In this document: in pieces, positions 11,395-22,343 of the stretch
Layout: each line of letters starts with the position of its first letter
Position numbering within the stretch: the stretch's first letter is position 1
From: Armigeres subalbatus
Taxonomy: Eukaryota > Arthropoda > Insecta > Diptera > Culicidae
Direction of reading: 5' to 3'
Assembly (NCBI RefSeq): GCF_024139115.2
Contig: NC_085141.1
Location: 222,628,307-222,692,306 of the forward strand
Length of the DNA: 64,000 nucleotides
The notes under the pieces: generated by a model
Told to the model about the DNA's origin: nothing
The model's database searches: none
Seen by the model: the letters and a program-made list of their open reading frames with translations, nothing else
Position numbers and translations under genes: made by a program

Positions 11395-11735
11395 CAGTAC
11401 TGACCCGATTTTGTCACTCCTCGATTTTGTCTACCCCCGATTTTATCACGTTTTCGACCCGATTTTATCACGTCCCGATTTTGTCACGTTTTCGACCCGA
11501 TTTTGTCACCCCAAAAAAATTTGTCATTCTTTTTATTTTCGTAAATAATACCAAAAACAACATTGATTTTCATTAAATAACTTTCACCGCCTGTAGTTGA
11601 TTTCCAAGGCTTGAAATGATTCATATTTGTGGAACGAATTAAAAAAAATGTTAATATTTTTTTTCCAATTTTATCACATACCCTGTTTTATCACCCCAAA
11701 ATTTACCAGGGGGTGACAAAATCGGGATATTACTG
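11395..11735 (+). mobile_element. MITE-1 copy F, internally deleted
   Basis: 341 bp between TA dinucleotides. Both terminal repeats are present, but about 90 bp are missing after CACCGCCTGTAGTTGATT relative to copy B. Same orientation as copies B, D and E. Confidence 0.75.
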
Positions 11736-11737
11736 TA

Positions 11738-12588
11738 TTTAAATTTTCAATTTTTTTCAAATTTTTATATTTTAAAATTTTTAAATTTTGAAATCTTTAA
11801 ATTTTTAAATTTATAAATTTTTAAATTTTTAAATTTTTAAATTTCTTAATTTTTAATTTTTTTCTAATTTTTTAAAATTTTTAAATTTTTAAATATTCAA
11901 ATTGAAATATTTTAATTAAAAAAAATCAATTTTTGAATTATTTTTTTTTAATTTTTAAATTCTTAAATTTTTAAATTTTTAAATCTCTAAATTTTTAAAT
12001 TTTTAAACTTTTAAATTTTTAAATTTTTAAATTTTTAAATTTTTTAATTTTTAAATTTTTAAATTTTTAAATCTTTAAATTTTTAAATGATTAAATTTTT
12101 AAATATTTAATTTTTTAAATTTAAAAATCTTTAAATATTTAAATTTTTATATATTTAAATATTTTAATTTTTATATTTTTCAATTTTTAATCTTTTAAAT
12201 GTTTAAATTTTAAATTTTAAATTTTAAATTTTTAAATTTTAAATTTTTAAATTTTTAAATTTTTAAATTTTTAAATTTTAAAATTTTTGAATTTTTAGCT
12301 TCTTAAATTTTTAAATTTTAAAATTTTCAAATTTTTAAATTAATAAATTTTCAAATTTTTAATTTTTTAAATTTTTAAATCATTAAATTTTTAATTTTTT
12401 ATATTTTCAAATTTTTAAATTTTTAAATTTTTAAATTTTTAAATTTTTAAATTTTTAAATTTTTAAATTTTTAAATTTTTGAATTTCTGAGTTTTTAATT
12501 TTTATATTTTTGAATTTTTAGTTTTTTTAATTTTTCAATTTTTTTTAAATTTTTAAATTTTTAATTTTTTTAATTTTAAATTTTTAAA
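11738..12588. repeat. AT-rich array, right end
   Basis: Last block of the low-complexity domain, more degenerate towards 12588, where ordinary-complexity sequence resumes. No gene seen. Confidence 0.8.
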
Positions 12589-13091
12589 AGAAAAGAGGCT
12601 TTCTTGGGAACCTTATCATCATCAGCTCCTGAACATGCTTTCTTCCAGAAATTCTTTTGTAAAAAAATCTGAAGAAATTCCAAGATAGTTTCAAGAAGTT
12701 GAAGAACTCTGGTTCTCACATTTCAAATTAATGGAATACACATTAGGTAAGTTAATTCTTTTGATTGATTGTGGTCTCCAACAATATTCTTACTGTACCT
12801 TCTAAGGAAAAAGATTAACAATACTTCAATCAATTCTGTTTGACAACAGTGTTGGTTTTATGTCAACAATAGAACTTTTTGCGACTATGAAGACAATCTT
12901 TGGTCCGATTTACCAAAAACATTCATTGGTGTGAACAGCTATACTTATTGGCAAATAAATCCGAAAATCAAATCTCTATCCTGTATCAATCCGAAGTGAA
13001 AATAAAATCATTTGTATATTCAGAGTTGGAACTCGTATCTAATCTACACCAGGGAGCGGAAGCAAATTGAATTATACAAAACAGCACCTAG
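12589..13091. other. Unique sequence upstream of candidate gene
   Basis: Ordinary base composition. A good donor-like GGTAAGT follows a short ATG-initiated stretch at 12733-12748, but its phase does not fit the exon chain starting at 13092. No promoter was recognised. Confidence 0.4.
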
Positions 13092-13202
13092 CAGTGGTTC
13101 ATCGTTCTGGTTGCTGCAATTATACGCAGACATGTTCCGGTGCCACAAACTCCAAGACCATTCCGGCATCCGACCGGGTGCATAATATGTGGCACTATCA
13201 GA
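13092..13202 (+). CDS. Candidate host gene of unknown function, internal exon
   Basis: Open for 37 codons after an acceptor-like CACCTAG and ending at A|GTAAGT. It begins with a hydrophobic run (WFIVLVAAII) and then a Pro-rich, CX2C-containing segment (HPTGCIICGTIR). An alternative acceptor lies at ATACGCAG about 30 bp further in. The intron phase at the 3' end is 0, which matches the start of the next open segment. No in-frame ATG is present, so any real gene must start upstream. The product is not recognised. A non-coding transcript or chance open frame is possible. Confidence 0.35.
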
Positions 13203-13336
13203 GTAAGTTGTAAGCGAAGCATAAATATTTCACCCGGGATGCTGGGTACCTAAAAGGATGCAAATAAATTCAGTCAAATTGAGTGAGGAACACTTACACA
13301 TGATATTCTACATTTCCTTTATGGTGCCTGATCCAG

Positions 13337-13495
13337 GTGAAATGCAGCAACACATCCAGGAACACGTGCGAACAGGCACAAACTTGTGTAGTCTACCGAC
13401 ATAGGTGGTCGTTCTCCGTTACCGGTTCCGGTCCATTTTGCTATGCGACTCCGAAACGGATGGCTTCATGCCATATGATGATTGAATCCAATGGA
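13337..13495 (+). CDS. Candidate host gene of unknown function, second exon
   Basis: 53 codons between an acceptor (CTGATCCAG) and a donor (GGA|GTGAGG), entering and leaving in phase 0. It is Cys-rich: VKCSNTSRNTCEQAQTC, then FCYATP and ASCHMM. Without the donor the frame would continue 8 codons to a stop. The spacing of Cys residues suggests a secreted or extracellular protein, but no family is recognised. The neighbouring intron contains two MITEs. Confidence 0.35.
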
Positions 13496-14091
13496 GTGAG
13501 GAAATCATTAATTGAATTGTAATGATAGAAATGCGGTCATAAGAAAATGCGTCGAATTGTAGCAGCATAGTTGTAAAACTAGGCATGTAATATTGAGTTT
13601 TCTCGGAAAAAAATGTAGGTAGTTAAACACTACAAAACACACTTTAAAATTATACTTATTCCTCTTGTACTGCATTTTATTTTTTACATTCAGAGGCACG
13701 ACGTGGCTTATCCATCTGCTCCATCTCCGTTACAGAAAAGCCAATTTCGGACCATTGAATATTTATCCCACCGTTCAACATTAATGTATTGCTGGGCAGC
13801 AGAGAATCCAATGTTGGCCGTTCCAAGTTCGTTAGCGGTTGTCGAAGAGACAGAAGTAAAAAAAATCGCACGTTTGTTCGGCATAATGTGCGTTTGATAT
13901 AATTTTGAAATACTAACATATTCCATTAAAAGTTTCGAGATGGCGTCGAAAGTGACAGAATAATGATGACCGATGTAAGTCAAGGTTATGGAAGCTTTTA
14001 TTTTTGAGGCAATTGGAGTGCATCGCTTATGATTGTACGATTTTCAAACAATCGTCGTTGTTCACAAAAGTATAATACCTACATACATACA
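13496..14091. other. Intron-like sequence, no element recognised
   Basis: Includes a minus-strand stretch (about 13919-13677) that ends ASECKK-stop with AATAAA just after it, but without convincing splice context. I do not call a gene there. Confidence 0.3.
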
Positions 14092-14417
14092 CAGTCGCCT
14101 CTCCACATCTCGATATTTAAGGGACCATCGAAATAAGGAGCGATCGATGAATGGAAGGAAAATTTAAGTGGATACTAGATCAGAAACAGTTCGTTGCTAT
14201 GAAAAACGACAACAACAAAAAAATGTCATCCCTTGTTTTTAATATGTTTTTTATTGTTCAAAGATAGTCTAGTAGCCTACAAATTTGAATATGTCGACAT
14301 AGAGAGAAAGAATTCTGGACAAAATAAGACCAGAACACATCGAGATACAGAGATATCGAGATAGGGAGGTTATCGAGATATCGAGATATAGAACATCGAG
14401 ATGTAGAGAGTCGGCTG
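14092..14417. mobile_element. MITE with CAGTCG...CGGCTG termini
   Basis: About 326 bp. The left end CAGTCGCCTCTCCACATCTC pairs with the complement of GATGTAGAGAGTCGGCTG at the right. The right flank is TA; the left TA is mutated to CA. The interior repeats ATCGAGATA several times near 14340-14400. Confidence 0.6.
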
Positions 14418-14633
14418 TAAAATTAAAAAACAAAAATAATTTTCTTATTAAAAAACACGTCCAAAAGTTGTCTTCGACAAAAATTTACTAAAATTTTCTG
14501 CACCAGATGCTGTTCCTGGGAATCGGCTGAAAATACTTTATTGCTTATTTTGAATGTTTTTCCCTATGTGAATATTAATAGAACAAATAAGAACACTTTT
14601 ATATTTTTCAATTATTTGATGTACCGTCAACTG

Positions 14634-15159
14634 GGGGGAAGATGATCATTGAGGTGAAGATGATCATTTGATGTGTCAGTCAAAAGTGCCACATTTTTTT
14701 ATGAAGCGGTAGTCAACAATATTTTCCGATCAAGTAATGTTACCGCTAGGTAGAAATCCGAGTTTTTCGATTATAATCATGAAAATGTATTTTGTGGAAG
14801 AAAGAGAGAGATAGTCATAAATGACGCTATTTTCGTTTCAAATATTGACTTCGTAGACTTCTTTGCGTAGTAAATTCAACATTCATACAAATAACCTAGT
14901 GAATTTTGACTACTAGGTCATAATGATTTTAGTAGAGCTGTCTTGATCAACTTCACCCCAAACCAGATTACTCAAAAAATGTGTGATAATTTAATTTATT
15001 TTAATAAATGCGAACGCTTTTCAGAAAACCAAAGTTGTTGATTATTGCAACGTATAGCAGTACATGTTTTGAAAATATTTGTTTCGATTTAAAATGTAAA
15101 CACACATTGTTATTGCATGTTTTGTCTTAAAAATGATCATCTTCCCCCCCAGTTGACGG
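14634..15159. mobile_element. MITE with CCGTCAACTGGGG termini
   Basis: 526 bp flanked by TA (14632-14633 and 15160-15161). Terminal inverted repeats of about 28 bp: CCGTCAACTGGGGGGAAGAT and its complement. It lies in the last intron of the candidate gene. No coding capacity. Confidence 0.8.
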
Positions 15160-15201
15160 TACCTAGAAGATAGTCACCAAATTCGATCCAATATTTTTCA
15201 G

Positions 15202-15420
15202 CATGAACCTCATGAAGGCTCCATTAAACTGGATTTTATGCATAACGAATTTATTCCTAGCATGACATTCCCAAATCACACCACTTCCCGGCTTCAGGAG
15301 CAACAACTGGAGGCCGGGGGTGTTTGTGAGCTTTGTCGTCCGGTTCGCACATCGATGCCCTTCTCGTGGAAAAAGCCATTATTACATTGGGTGTTAAGTG
15401 ACGTTAATTACATACTCTGA
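15202..15420 (+). CDS. Candidate host gene of unknown function, terminal exon
   Basis: Opens right after a strong acceptor (ATATTTTTCAG) and stays open for 72 codons to TGA, again phase 0. It starts HEPHEGSIKLDF and contains a CX2C pair (GGVCELCRPVR). AATAAA begins at the base after the stop codon. Three consecutive open segments with matching phase, consensus-like splice sites and a poly(A) signal argue for a real gene. This exon is the most convincing. Function unknown. Confidence 0.45.
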   Translation, partial: HEPHEGSIKLDFMHNEFIPSMTFPNHTTSRLQEQQLEAGGVCELCRPVRTSMPFSWKKPLLHWVLSDVNYIL

Positions 15421-15426
15421 AATAAA
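15421..15426 (+). promoter_or_regulatory. Poly(A) signal AATAAA of candidate gene
   Basis: AATAAA directly after the TGA of the terminal exon. An unusually tight placement, but functional for a short 3' UTR. Confidence 0.4.
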
Positions 15427-16679
15427 GTACTATTTATTATTCAGTACCATTACCGTCGGCATTGTGTTGATCTTAACGCCTTTTTGTTTGATTGAAAATT
15501 GTGTTTGGCATAAGATCATTAAAAAACGAACTTGGACAAATAATAAATAAGGTAGCGCAGTGATGATACCAATTACAGATCAGGCTAATTCAAATGAAAA
15601 CATACTAGGTGGGGTAAATAACATTTTTATTGTATACTATTTCTAGTATTAACTTATTTCAGTTTGATATTTCGCAACTTTGATACAAAAACTCAAATTA
15701 ATCCAGCTAGTAGTAATGTTTTTTTAGCATTTAGCCAAGATATCAACAAGATATGGTTATAATTCTCTTAATAATTTTTAAACGCTCTGCCTGATCGTAA
15801 TCACATGTGATCAACTAGGCACCTGCTGAATGTAAGTTCTTGCGAGAAAATCAGTTGAAGCTATCTAATGTTTTGCCACAAAATATATAAAGTGTTGAAA
15901 TTTAAGCGAATTTCAAAAAGGGTATGAATTCCCAACGAAAATACCTAGAGGGTACTTCAAGCAATGCAAATGCCTTAAGGACCACTTCATATGTTTTTCT
16001 GAAATAGGACAGAAATTATTTTTTCTACCTTTACAAGCGGTTTTCATGCAGTTAAATCATCATAAAATGGCCCTTCCAGCTAATGAATAGTGCCCATAGA
16101 ACATATCCATGTCATCATTCTGAACCCACTGCATCGATAATTGAATTCGTTATTTACACAATAGTGGTTTCAATCCGCCAATCATGATGTGGGTTGATGG
16201 TGATCACCAAGGCAATTAAAATTCCTGTAATCAATCGATTTGCCACGTCACGTCAGACACTGCAGCACGCCACCCAGCCGACCAACCTACTGCAACTCTC
16301 ATTAGCATGACGCATATCAGAACTGCATTGCTATCGATCCTATATCGTATAGTTTTGTGCAATATTGGCACAGCTAAAAATCTGAAAATTTTGGGCAAAT
16401 TGTTTAGGTCTTCTGAATCATTTTATAGTAGTTTTATAAAAACACATGGATATTAGTGCTTGGTACTTTTTTCTTCTATGTTCCAAACTCTTTGAAACCA
16501 AATCCACAACCAAAAGTAAAGGCTGGATCACAATAGCACGTTGCGCGTCAGCGTTTTGTACTAAAGCGCAACGCCAATAAACGTGACGCACTACGCCCGG
16601 AATCTTTAGTAATGCCTCCAGCAAGTTCTTCGGCAATGTCTTCATCAATTTCGCCGAAAATTTTACCATTATTTACCCC
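15427..16679. other. Unassigned sequence
   Basis: Ordinary complexity, about 1.25 kb. GC rises around 16230-16300. I see no coding frame, RNA gene or transposon end here. Confidence 0.5.
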
Positions 16680-18688
16680 AAGGAATCCTCCACGAATTTC
16701 TTTATAAGTTCTCCAGGGAATTCTTCAAATAATTATTTCGTGCTGTTTCTCATAAAAATGAAAAATTGCACCGTGGAATTCCTAAGAATATTCCGTGGAA
16801 ATTCCGCAGAATTGCCAGTAAACATTCCTGAGAATTCCGCCAAAAGTCTTCGAATTTCTTGTGTAAATTCCATTAAATTTCCCGTGAAAGTTTCGAATAA
16901 TTTCTTGTAAAAATTTCAAAGAATTTCTCCAGGAATTCCACCGAAATTTTATACAGAAATTATACCGAAAATGAAATCAACAATGAAATTTTCGGAGGAA
17001 TTCCTATATTAATTCCTAAAGAAATCCTGAAAGAATTCCGATGAAAACTTCAAGATTTCCACTGGGACACACTCCAAGAGTTTCTCCGAAAATTCCTTCG
17101 GTAGTTCCTCAGGGAATTCTTCCAGGAGTTCCACCAGCAGTTCCTCCAAGAATTCCTCCAGGATTTCCTCCGAGAATTATTCCGGTAGTTCTATCGGTAG
17201 TCCCTACGGGGGTTCCTCTGAAAATTCTTCCGGGAATTTCTCCAGAATTTCCTCCGGGAATTCATTCAGGCTTTCTTTCTGGTAGTTTCACTGGCAGTTC
17301 CTCCGGGGGTTCCACCGGAAATTCATCCGGGAGTTCCATTAGTAGCTCTTCCAGGAAATCATTCAGGCTTTTTTCAGGAAATCATTTAGGCTTTCTTCAG
17401 AAATTTAGCTGGAAATTCCTCCCGAAGTTCTTCCGATAGTTTCTCTGGGAGTTCCTCCGGGAGGTCCTCTAGGAATTACTCTACGAGTTTCTCCTGAAAT
17501 TCCTCCGGGAGTTCTTACAGGAGCTCCTCCGGCAGTTCCTATGGGAATTCCTCCGGGAAATCCACCGGCAGTTTCTATGAGCATTTCTCCGGGAGTTTCA
17601 CCGGCAGTTCCTCCGGGTGTTCCTCTGAGAAGGAACTCCCAGAGTAATTTCCGGAGCAACTCCCCGAGGAATTTCGGGAGGAATTCCCGGAGAAATTATC
17701 AGAGGAATTTTCGGAGGAACTGCCGGTGGAACTTCTGGATGAATTTCTTGAAGAACTACTGGAAGAATTTCCGGAGGAAATCCTGGAGCAACTCTCTTCA
17801 GAACTCCTGGATGACTCCCATATGAACATCCGTAAGAATTCCAGTAGGAACTCCTGGAAGAATTCTTGAAGGACCTCCCGGAGGAACTCCCAGAGAAATT
17901 CTCCGAGGAACTACTGGAGGAGTTTGTAGATAAATTCCCAAAGAAAGCCTAAATGAATTCCTGAAAGAAAGCCTGAATGAATTCCCAGAGTAACTATTGG
18001 TAGAGCTCCCGGAAAAATTTTCAAATATTAATATTCAATTATCCAAATATCCTCCAGGAATTCCTTGTGAAGTTCCTTGAAGGATTACCAGAGGAACTTC
18101 AAGAAAAACTCCTGGAGGAGCTCCCGGAGGAACTCCCACGAGTACTTCCGGAGGAATTCTCACAAGGAAGTCCGGAAATAATTCTTGGAGAAGTTCATGA
18201 ACGAATTTCTAGAGAAATATCTGAAGGAATTCCCGGAAAAATACCAAGAGGAATTAATGCAGAAATTTCCAGATGAAATCATGAAAGTATTCCCAGATGA
18301 ATTGCTGTTCTTTTTTTGTTCTGAATAAATTCCTGGAAGAACTTTTGGAAGATATTCTGGAACAACTCTCAAATTAATTTCCGAATGAATATCTGGTGTA
18401 AATTCCGAGTGAAGTCCGGAAAGAATTCTAGGATAATTCCTCGGAAATATTCCCGGAAAAATTTCTGAAGGAATTCCCGGAAAAATACCTAGAAGAATTT
18501 CCAGGAAAATACTTGGAGGAGTTTCTGGAGAAATTCCTAAAGATATTTCTAGAGGAATTCTTGAAGGATATTTTGAAGTAATTGCGGAAAGAATTCCAAA
18601 ATGATGTCCTAGAGGATGTCACTATTGAATTCATGGAGGTATTCCCGGAAAAAATCCTGGAAGTTATCCCGGAGAAGGGGGCATAGAA
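16680..18688. repeat. 12-bp GGAGGAATTCCT minisatellite, cluster 1 (contains an inversion)
   Basis: Degenerate tandem units of the form GGAGGAATTCCT / GGAGGAATTTCCGG. The phase is TTCC-rich on + from about 17041 to 17630 and GGAA-rich from about 17640 onward, so the array flips orientation near 17635. Because the unit is a multiple of 3 and lacks stops in most frames, long apparent frames (Ser/Asn-rich or Glu/Phe/Leu-rich) occur on both strands. They are by-products. The array resumes at 19037 after a non-repeat insert. Confidence 0.8.
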
Positions 18689-19036
18689 TGCGATCCTCTC
18701 GTTTAATAAACAATGTGCACTCGCTTGACTGTGGATATACAACAGTAAAGCACATGTGAGATTGGACAAATCAAGCATCCGAAAAATATTCAATTTGCAA
18801 AAAAGAGCTAACCGCGGTGGAGGTTGGTACTCGGATTCTGATGGCTTTTCCGCAAACGTGACCTTTAAGTGGTCTTGTTGTGTAGGGGTTATCACGCCTA
18901 TCTAGAGGGTAGGAGGTTGAGGGTTCGAGTCCCTCCAAGACACGTGGATTCTTTTTCGCAAATTTCATATCAATTTGTCCATTTCGAAACATGTGCTGTG
19001 CATATGTACAGCCAAGACATTTTAAAAAAAAAAATT
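18689..19036. other. Non-repeat insert within minisatellite
   Basis: Begins CATAGAATGCGATCC and ends in an A-rich run at 19022-19034. It contains the tRNA-like structure at 18871-18942. The portion after the tRNA-like part plus the A run would fit a short tRNA-SINE, but no target-site duplication could be seen. Confidence 0.4.
18871..18942 (+). tRNA. tRNA-like cloverleaf (AGA in anticodon position), probably SINE head or pseudo-tRNA
   Basis: 72 nt fold cleanly: acceptor GGTCTTG/CAAGACA (last pair G-A), D arm GTGT...TCAC, anticodon stem CCTAT/GTAGG with loop CTAGAGG, 5-nt variable loop, T stem GAGGG/CCCTC and T loop TTCGAGT. The anticodon would read Ser, yet real tRNA-Ser has a long variable arm, which is missing. 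An A-rich tract about 80 nt downstream makes a tRNA-derived SINE more likely than a working gene. Confidence 0.45.
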
Positions 19037-19377
19037 CTTACGGAGGAGTTGCCGAATAATATGCAATTGATTGTATCTCGGAGAAATCAAAGAAAGAGTT
19101 TCTGGAGGGATGCCGGGGGAAGTTTCTAGAAGAATTTCCGAAGGAATTTGTTATAGATTTACAAGTGAAATTATGGAGCGAAATCGGAAGATTTCCGTCA
19201 TAAATTTCTGAAGAAACTTCTAGCGGAATTTTGGGAGGAAATTCCTTGTGTATTCTTGAAGGAACTCTAGAATGGATTCCTGAAGGAAATGCCGGAGATT
19301 ATTCTGGAATAATAGCCGAATAAATATCCAGAAGTAAAACTTGCAGAGAAGATAAGGAATCTTCAAGGAATTTCATT
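19037..19377. repeat. 12-bp minisatellite, cluster 1 (continuation)
   Basis: Degenerate GGAGGAATT-type units resume after the insert and fade out before the family-X head at 19378. Confidence 0.65.
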
Positions 19378-20533
19378 AAAAAAAAACCCAGATTAATCCA
19401 CCTAACGGTGATGGCGCCTTTCTCGCGCAAAAAGGTAATAAATGTAGCCTTTACGCTTACACCTCGATGATGTACAAGAAAGGCAAAACAGTTACACCGT
19501 CTAATGTTATGATAGAAAATTTACACTAGTAGACGACAGATGGCGCTGCCAAAAGTTTCTCGAATTTCCTGTGTTCGAATTTTGACTTTCTGACAATTTC
19601 ATAGTACTATGAAACTGAACGAAGAGCATACTTACGCCTAAATGCGTGCAACACGAGCATCATTATAGTGCGATGAAACTCTTAATGGGAAGCCACGGAT
19701 AAAATATTCATAGATGCAAAGCATTTTTCATAACACATTATTGTTCTATGTGACTATGTCTCATCACTATTTTAATATTATCTATTTTTTGCAATTTGCA
19801 ATTATTATGAAATTCAATAGTGATCAACAGCGTTTTAGTCTCTGTCGGATGCAACTTGTTGCAAGAAAATCGGTTAAGAGTTTCTATGTGAAAATTTGGC
19901 TAATGTTTTTTATGGCATTTTGTGCACACACACGCACACACATACACACACACACGCACACACGGACAGACAGACATTTGTTCAGCTCATCGAGCTGAGT
20001 CGAATGGTATATAACACTATGGGTCTCCGGGACTTCTATCAAAAGCTCGATTTTGGAGTGAAATGATAGCCTTTCGGTACAACTTAGTTGCAGAGTGTAA
20101 AATAATCGAACATTTTTGGTGAAGTCCATTTTTCTTCATTTGTCAGTTCACTTCCGACACATTCATAGTCGGCTCTGGATTGTCAATATTCAGTTGAATA
20201 TTAGTCATTGAATATTTATGCACATTTTACAAATTGATAAATTATCTGAAATCTGAACACGTTTTAAATGAGTAAAGTGATTTATCACACAGGACTGAAT
20301 CCGATTTTCATCCGCGAGGCACTTTCAACGGTAAACATCAACATAAACAATGCTAATTATGTTTTTTCTGCACATAGTAAACACACTCAGTGACAGTCGA
20401 ATGAATGAGTTCGTGGAGTAGTCGTCTGACTATGTCATTCTATGTTTTGAATATTCATGCGATGTTTGTCAATATTCGGTCCGAAGTTGCTAAATGAAGA
20501 TGAATATTTTAAGCTCTGGTACGAGAAAGGCAA
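19378..20533 (+). repeat. Family-X unit 1, with 5' head, interrupted by a MITE
   Basis: Starts AACCCAGATTAATCCACC then TAACGGTGATGGCGCCTTTC, the head also seen on the minus strand at 8624. It has GCAACTTGTTGCAAGAAAAT, a (CA)n tract at 19921-19975, then GGTATATAACACTATGGGTC and the terminal hairpin region. The hairpin is split by a MITE-like insert (20092-20519), after which GTACGAGAAAGGC resumes. No coding frame. Confidence 0.75.
20092..20519. mobile_element. MITE-like insert in family-X terminal hairpin
   Basis: About 428 bp beginning CAGAGTGTAAAATA and ending TATTTTAAGCTCTG, short imperfect inverted repeats. Comparison with the intact hairpin at 263-297 shows that the flanks were once contiguous. 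The target duplication is not clear. Confidence 0.5.
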
Positions 20534-21357
20534 AAATGGTATAATTTTCGATCCCATAGTCCGATATGGCCAATTTTCAATAGGAAACAACGGGACAGGA
20601 TTCTACATCGAATGCAACTTGTTGTGAGCAAATCGATTGAGGATAAGTGCCCGGAAAATGAGTGACATTTTTACGCGATTTTTTCGTATGAATTTGTATT
20701 TTGGCCATAACTTCTGATCCCATAGTCCGATCTGACCAATTTCAAATAGGAAACAACGGGACAGGAATGCAACTTGTTGTGAGCAAATCGATTGAGGATA
20801 AGTGCCCGGAAAATGAGTGACATTTTTTACGCGATTTTTTCGTATGAATTTGTATTTTGGCCATAACTTCTGATCCCACAGTTCGATCTGGCCAATTTCA
20901 AATAGGAAACAATGGGACAGGATTCTGCATCGAATGCAACTTGTTGCGAGCAAATCGGTTGAGAATAAGTTCCCGAAAAATGAGTGACATTTTTTACGCG
21001 ATTTTTTCGTATGAATTTGTATTTTGGCCATAACTTCTGATCCCATAGTTCGATCTGGCCAATTTCAAATAGGAAACAATGGGACAGGATTCTGCATCGA
21101 ATGCAACTTGTTGCGAGCAAATCGGTTGAGAATAAGTTCCCGAAAAATGAGTGACATTTTTTACGCGATTTTTTCGTATGAATTTGTATTTTGGCCATAA
21201 CTTCTGATCCCATAGTCCGATCTGACCAATTTTAAATAGGAAACAATGGGACAGGATTCTGCGTCGAATGCAACTTGTTGCGAGGTTGAGGATAAGTGCC
21301 CGAAAAATGAGTGACATTTTTTGAGTAGTTTTGCGCACACACACACACACATACACA

Positions 21358-21419
<62 letters not shown>

Positions 21420-21545
21420 TCACCTCGATTCGTCGAACTGAGTCGATTGGTATATAACACTATGGGTCTCCGGGCCTTCTATAAAAAGTTTGTTTTTGGA
21501 GCGATCATATAGCCTTTACCGTATACTTAGTATACGAGAAAGGCA
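20534..21545 (+). repeat. Family-X unit 2 with internal 167-bp tandem repeats
   Basis: The phrase TAACTTCTGATCCCA recurs at 20708, 20864, 21031 and 21198, with a diverged start at 20541, giving a 167-bp period (156 bp in one unit that lacks 11 bp). Each unit carries GCAACTTGTTG and GAGTGACATTTTTT. A (CA)n tract (21335-21415) and the family tail follow, ending in the hairpin at 21512-21544. No head is present, so it is a tandem extension rather than a fresh insertion. Confidence 0.8.
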
Positions 21546-22343
21546 AAAAGGCAAAAAAATAAGCTTTGGCCATATCTGTTTAATACCAATCTGTTTAATT
21601 CTCAATACGAAACAATGGAACAAGATTCTGCGTCGAATGCAACTTGTTGCAGGCAAATCGGCTAAAAGTAAGTGCCTAAAAAATGAGTGAGAATTTTTCT
21701 TGTCAACAAATGTATTTTGGCCATTACTTCGAATCCCATAGTTTGATTCGACCAATTTTCAATACGAAACAATGGGACAGGATTTCGCGTCGAACGAAAC
21801 TTGTTGCGAGCAAATCGGTTAAAGATAAGTGCCTGAAAAATGAGTGAGAATTTTGTACGTGTTTTTCATGTGAAAAAGTGGATTTTGGCCATAACTTCGA
21901 AACCCATACTCCGATCTGTCCAATTTTCAATACGAAACAATGGGACAAGATTCTGCGTTGAATGAAACTTGTTGCGAGTAAATCAGCTAAGAGTAAGTGT
22001 CTAAAAAGTGAGTGAGAATTTTTGTTGTAAAAAAATATATTTTGGCCATAACTCCGAAGCCCATAGTCCGATTCGGCCAATTTTCAATACGAAACAATGG
22101 GACAAGATTTCGCGTCGAATGCAACTTGTTGCGAGCAAATCGGTTAATGATAAGTGCCTGAAAAATGAGTGAGATTATTTTGCGCACACACATACACACA
22201 CACATACACACAGACATCACTTCAATTCGTCGAGCTGAGTCGATCGGTATATAACACTATGGGTCTCCGGGACTCCTATAAAAAGTTCGTTTTTGGAGCG
22301 AACATATAGCCTTTACGTATACTTTGTATACGAGAAAGGCAAA
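21546..22343 (+). repeat. Family-X unit 3 with internal tandem repeats
   Basis: Same organisation as unit 2 but a diverged variant (GAATCCCATAG and TACGAAACAATGG phrases), with repeat starts at 21724, 21892 and 22049 (168 and 157 bp). A short (CA)n at 22182-22212 and the terminal hairpin 22309-22340 follow. Confidence 0.8.

Noticed and set aside
13677..13983. Minus-strand gene ending ASECKK with AATAAA
   Set aside because: No acceptor in phase and no recognisable product; lies in the intron of the better-supported plus-strand candidate.
16680..18895. Long Ser/Asn- or Glu/Pro-rich open frames on both strands
   Set aside because: They follow the 12-bp minisatellite period, appear in several frames and both strands at once, and have no start or splice context.
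21321..21512. His/Thr or Val/Cys repeat frames
   Set aside because: Translations of the (CA)n tract of family X.
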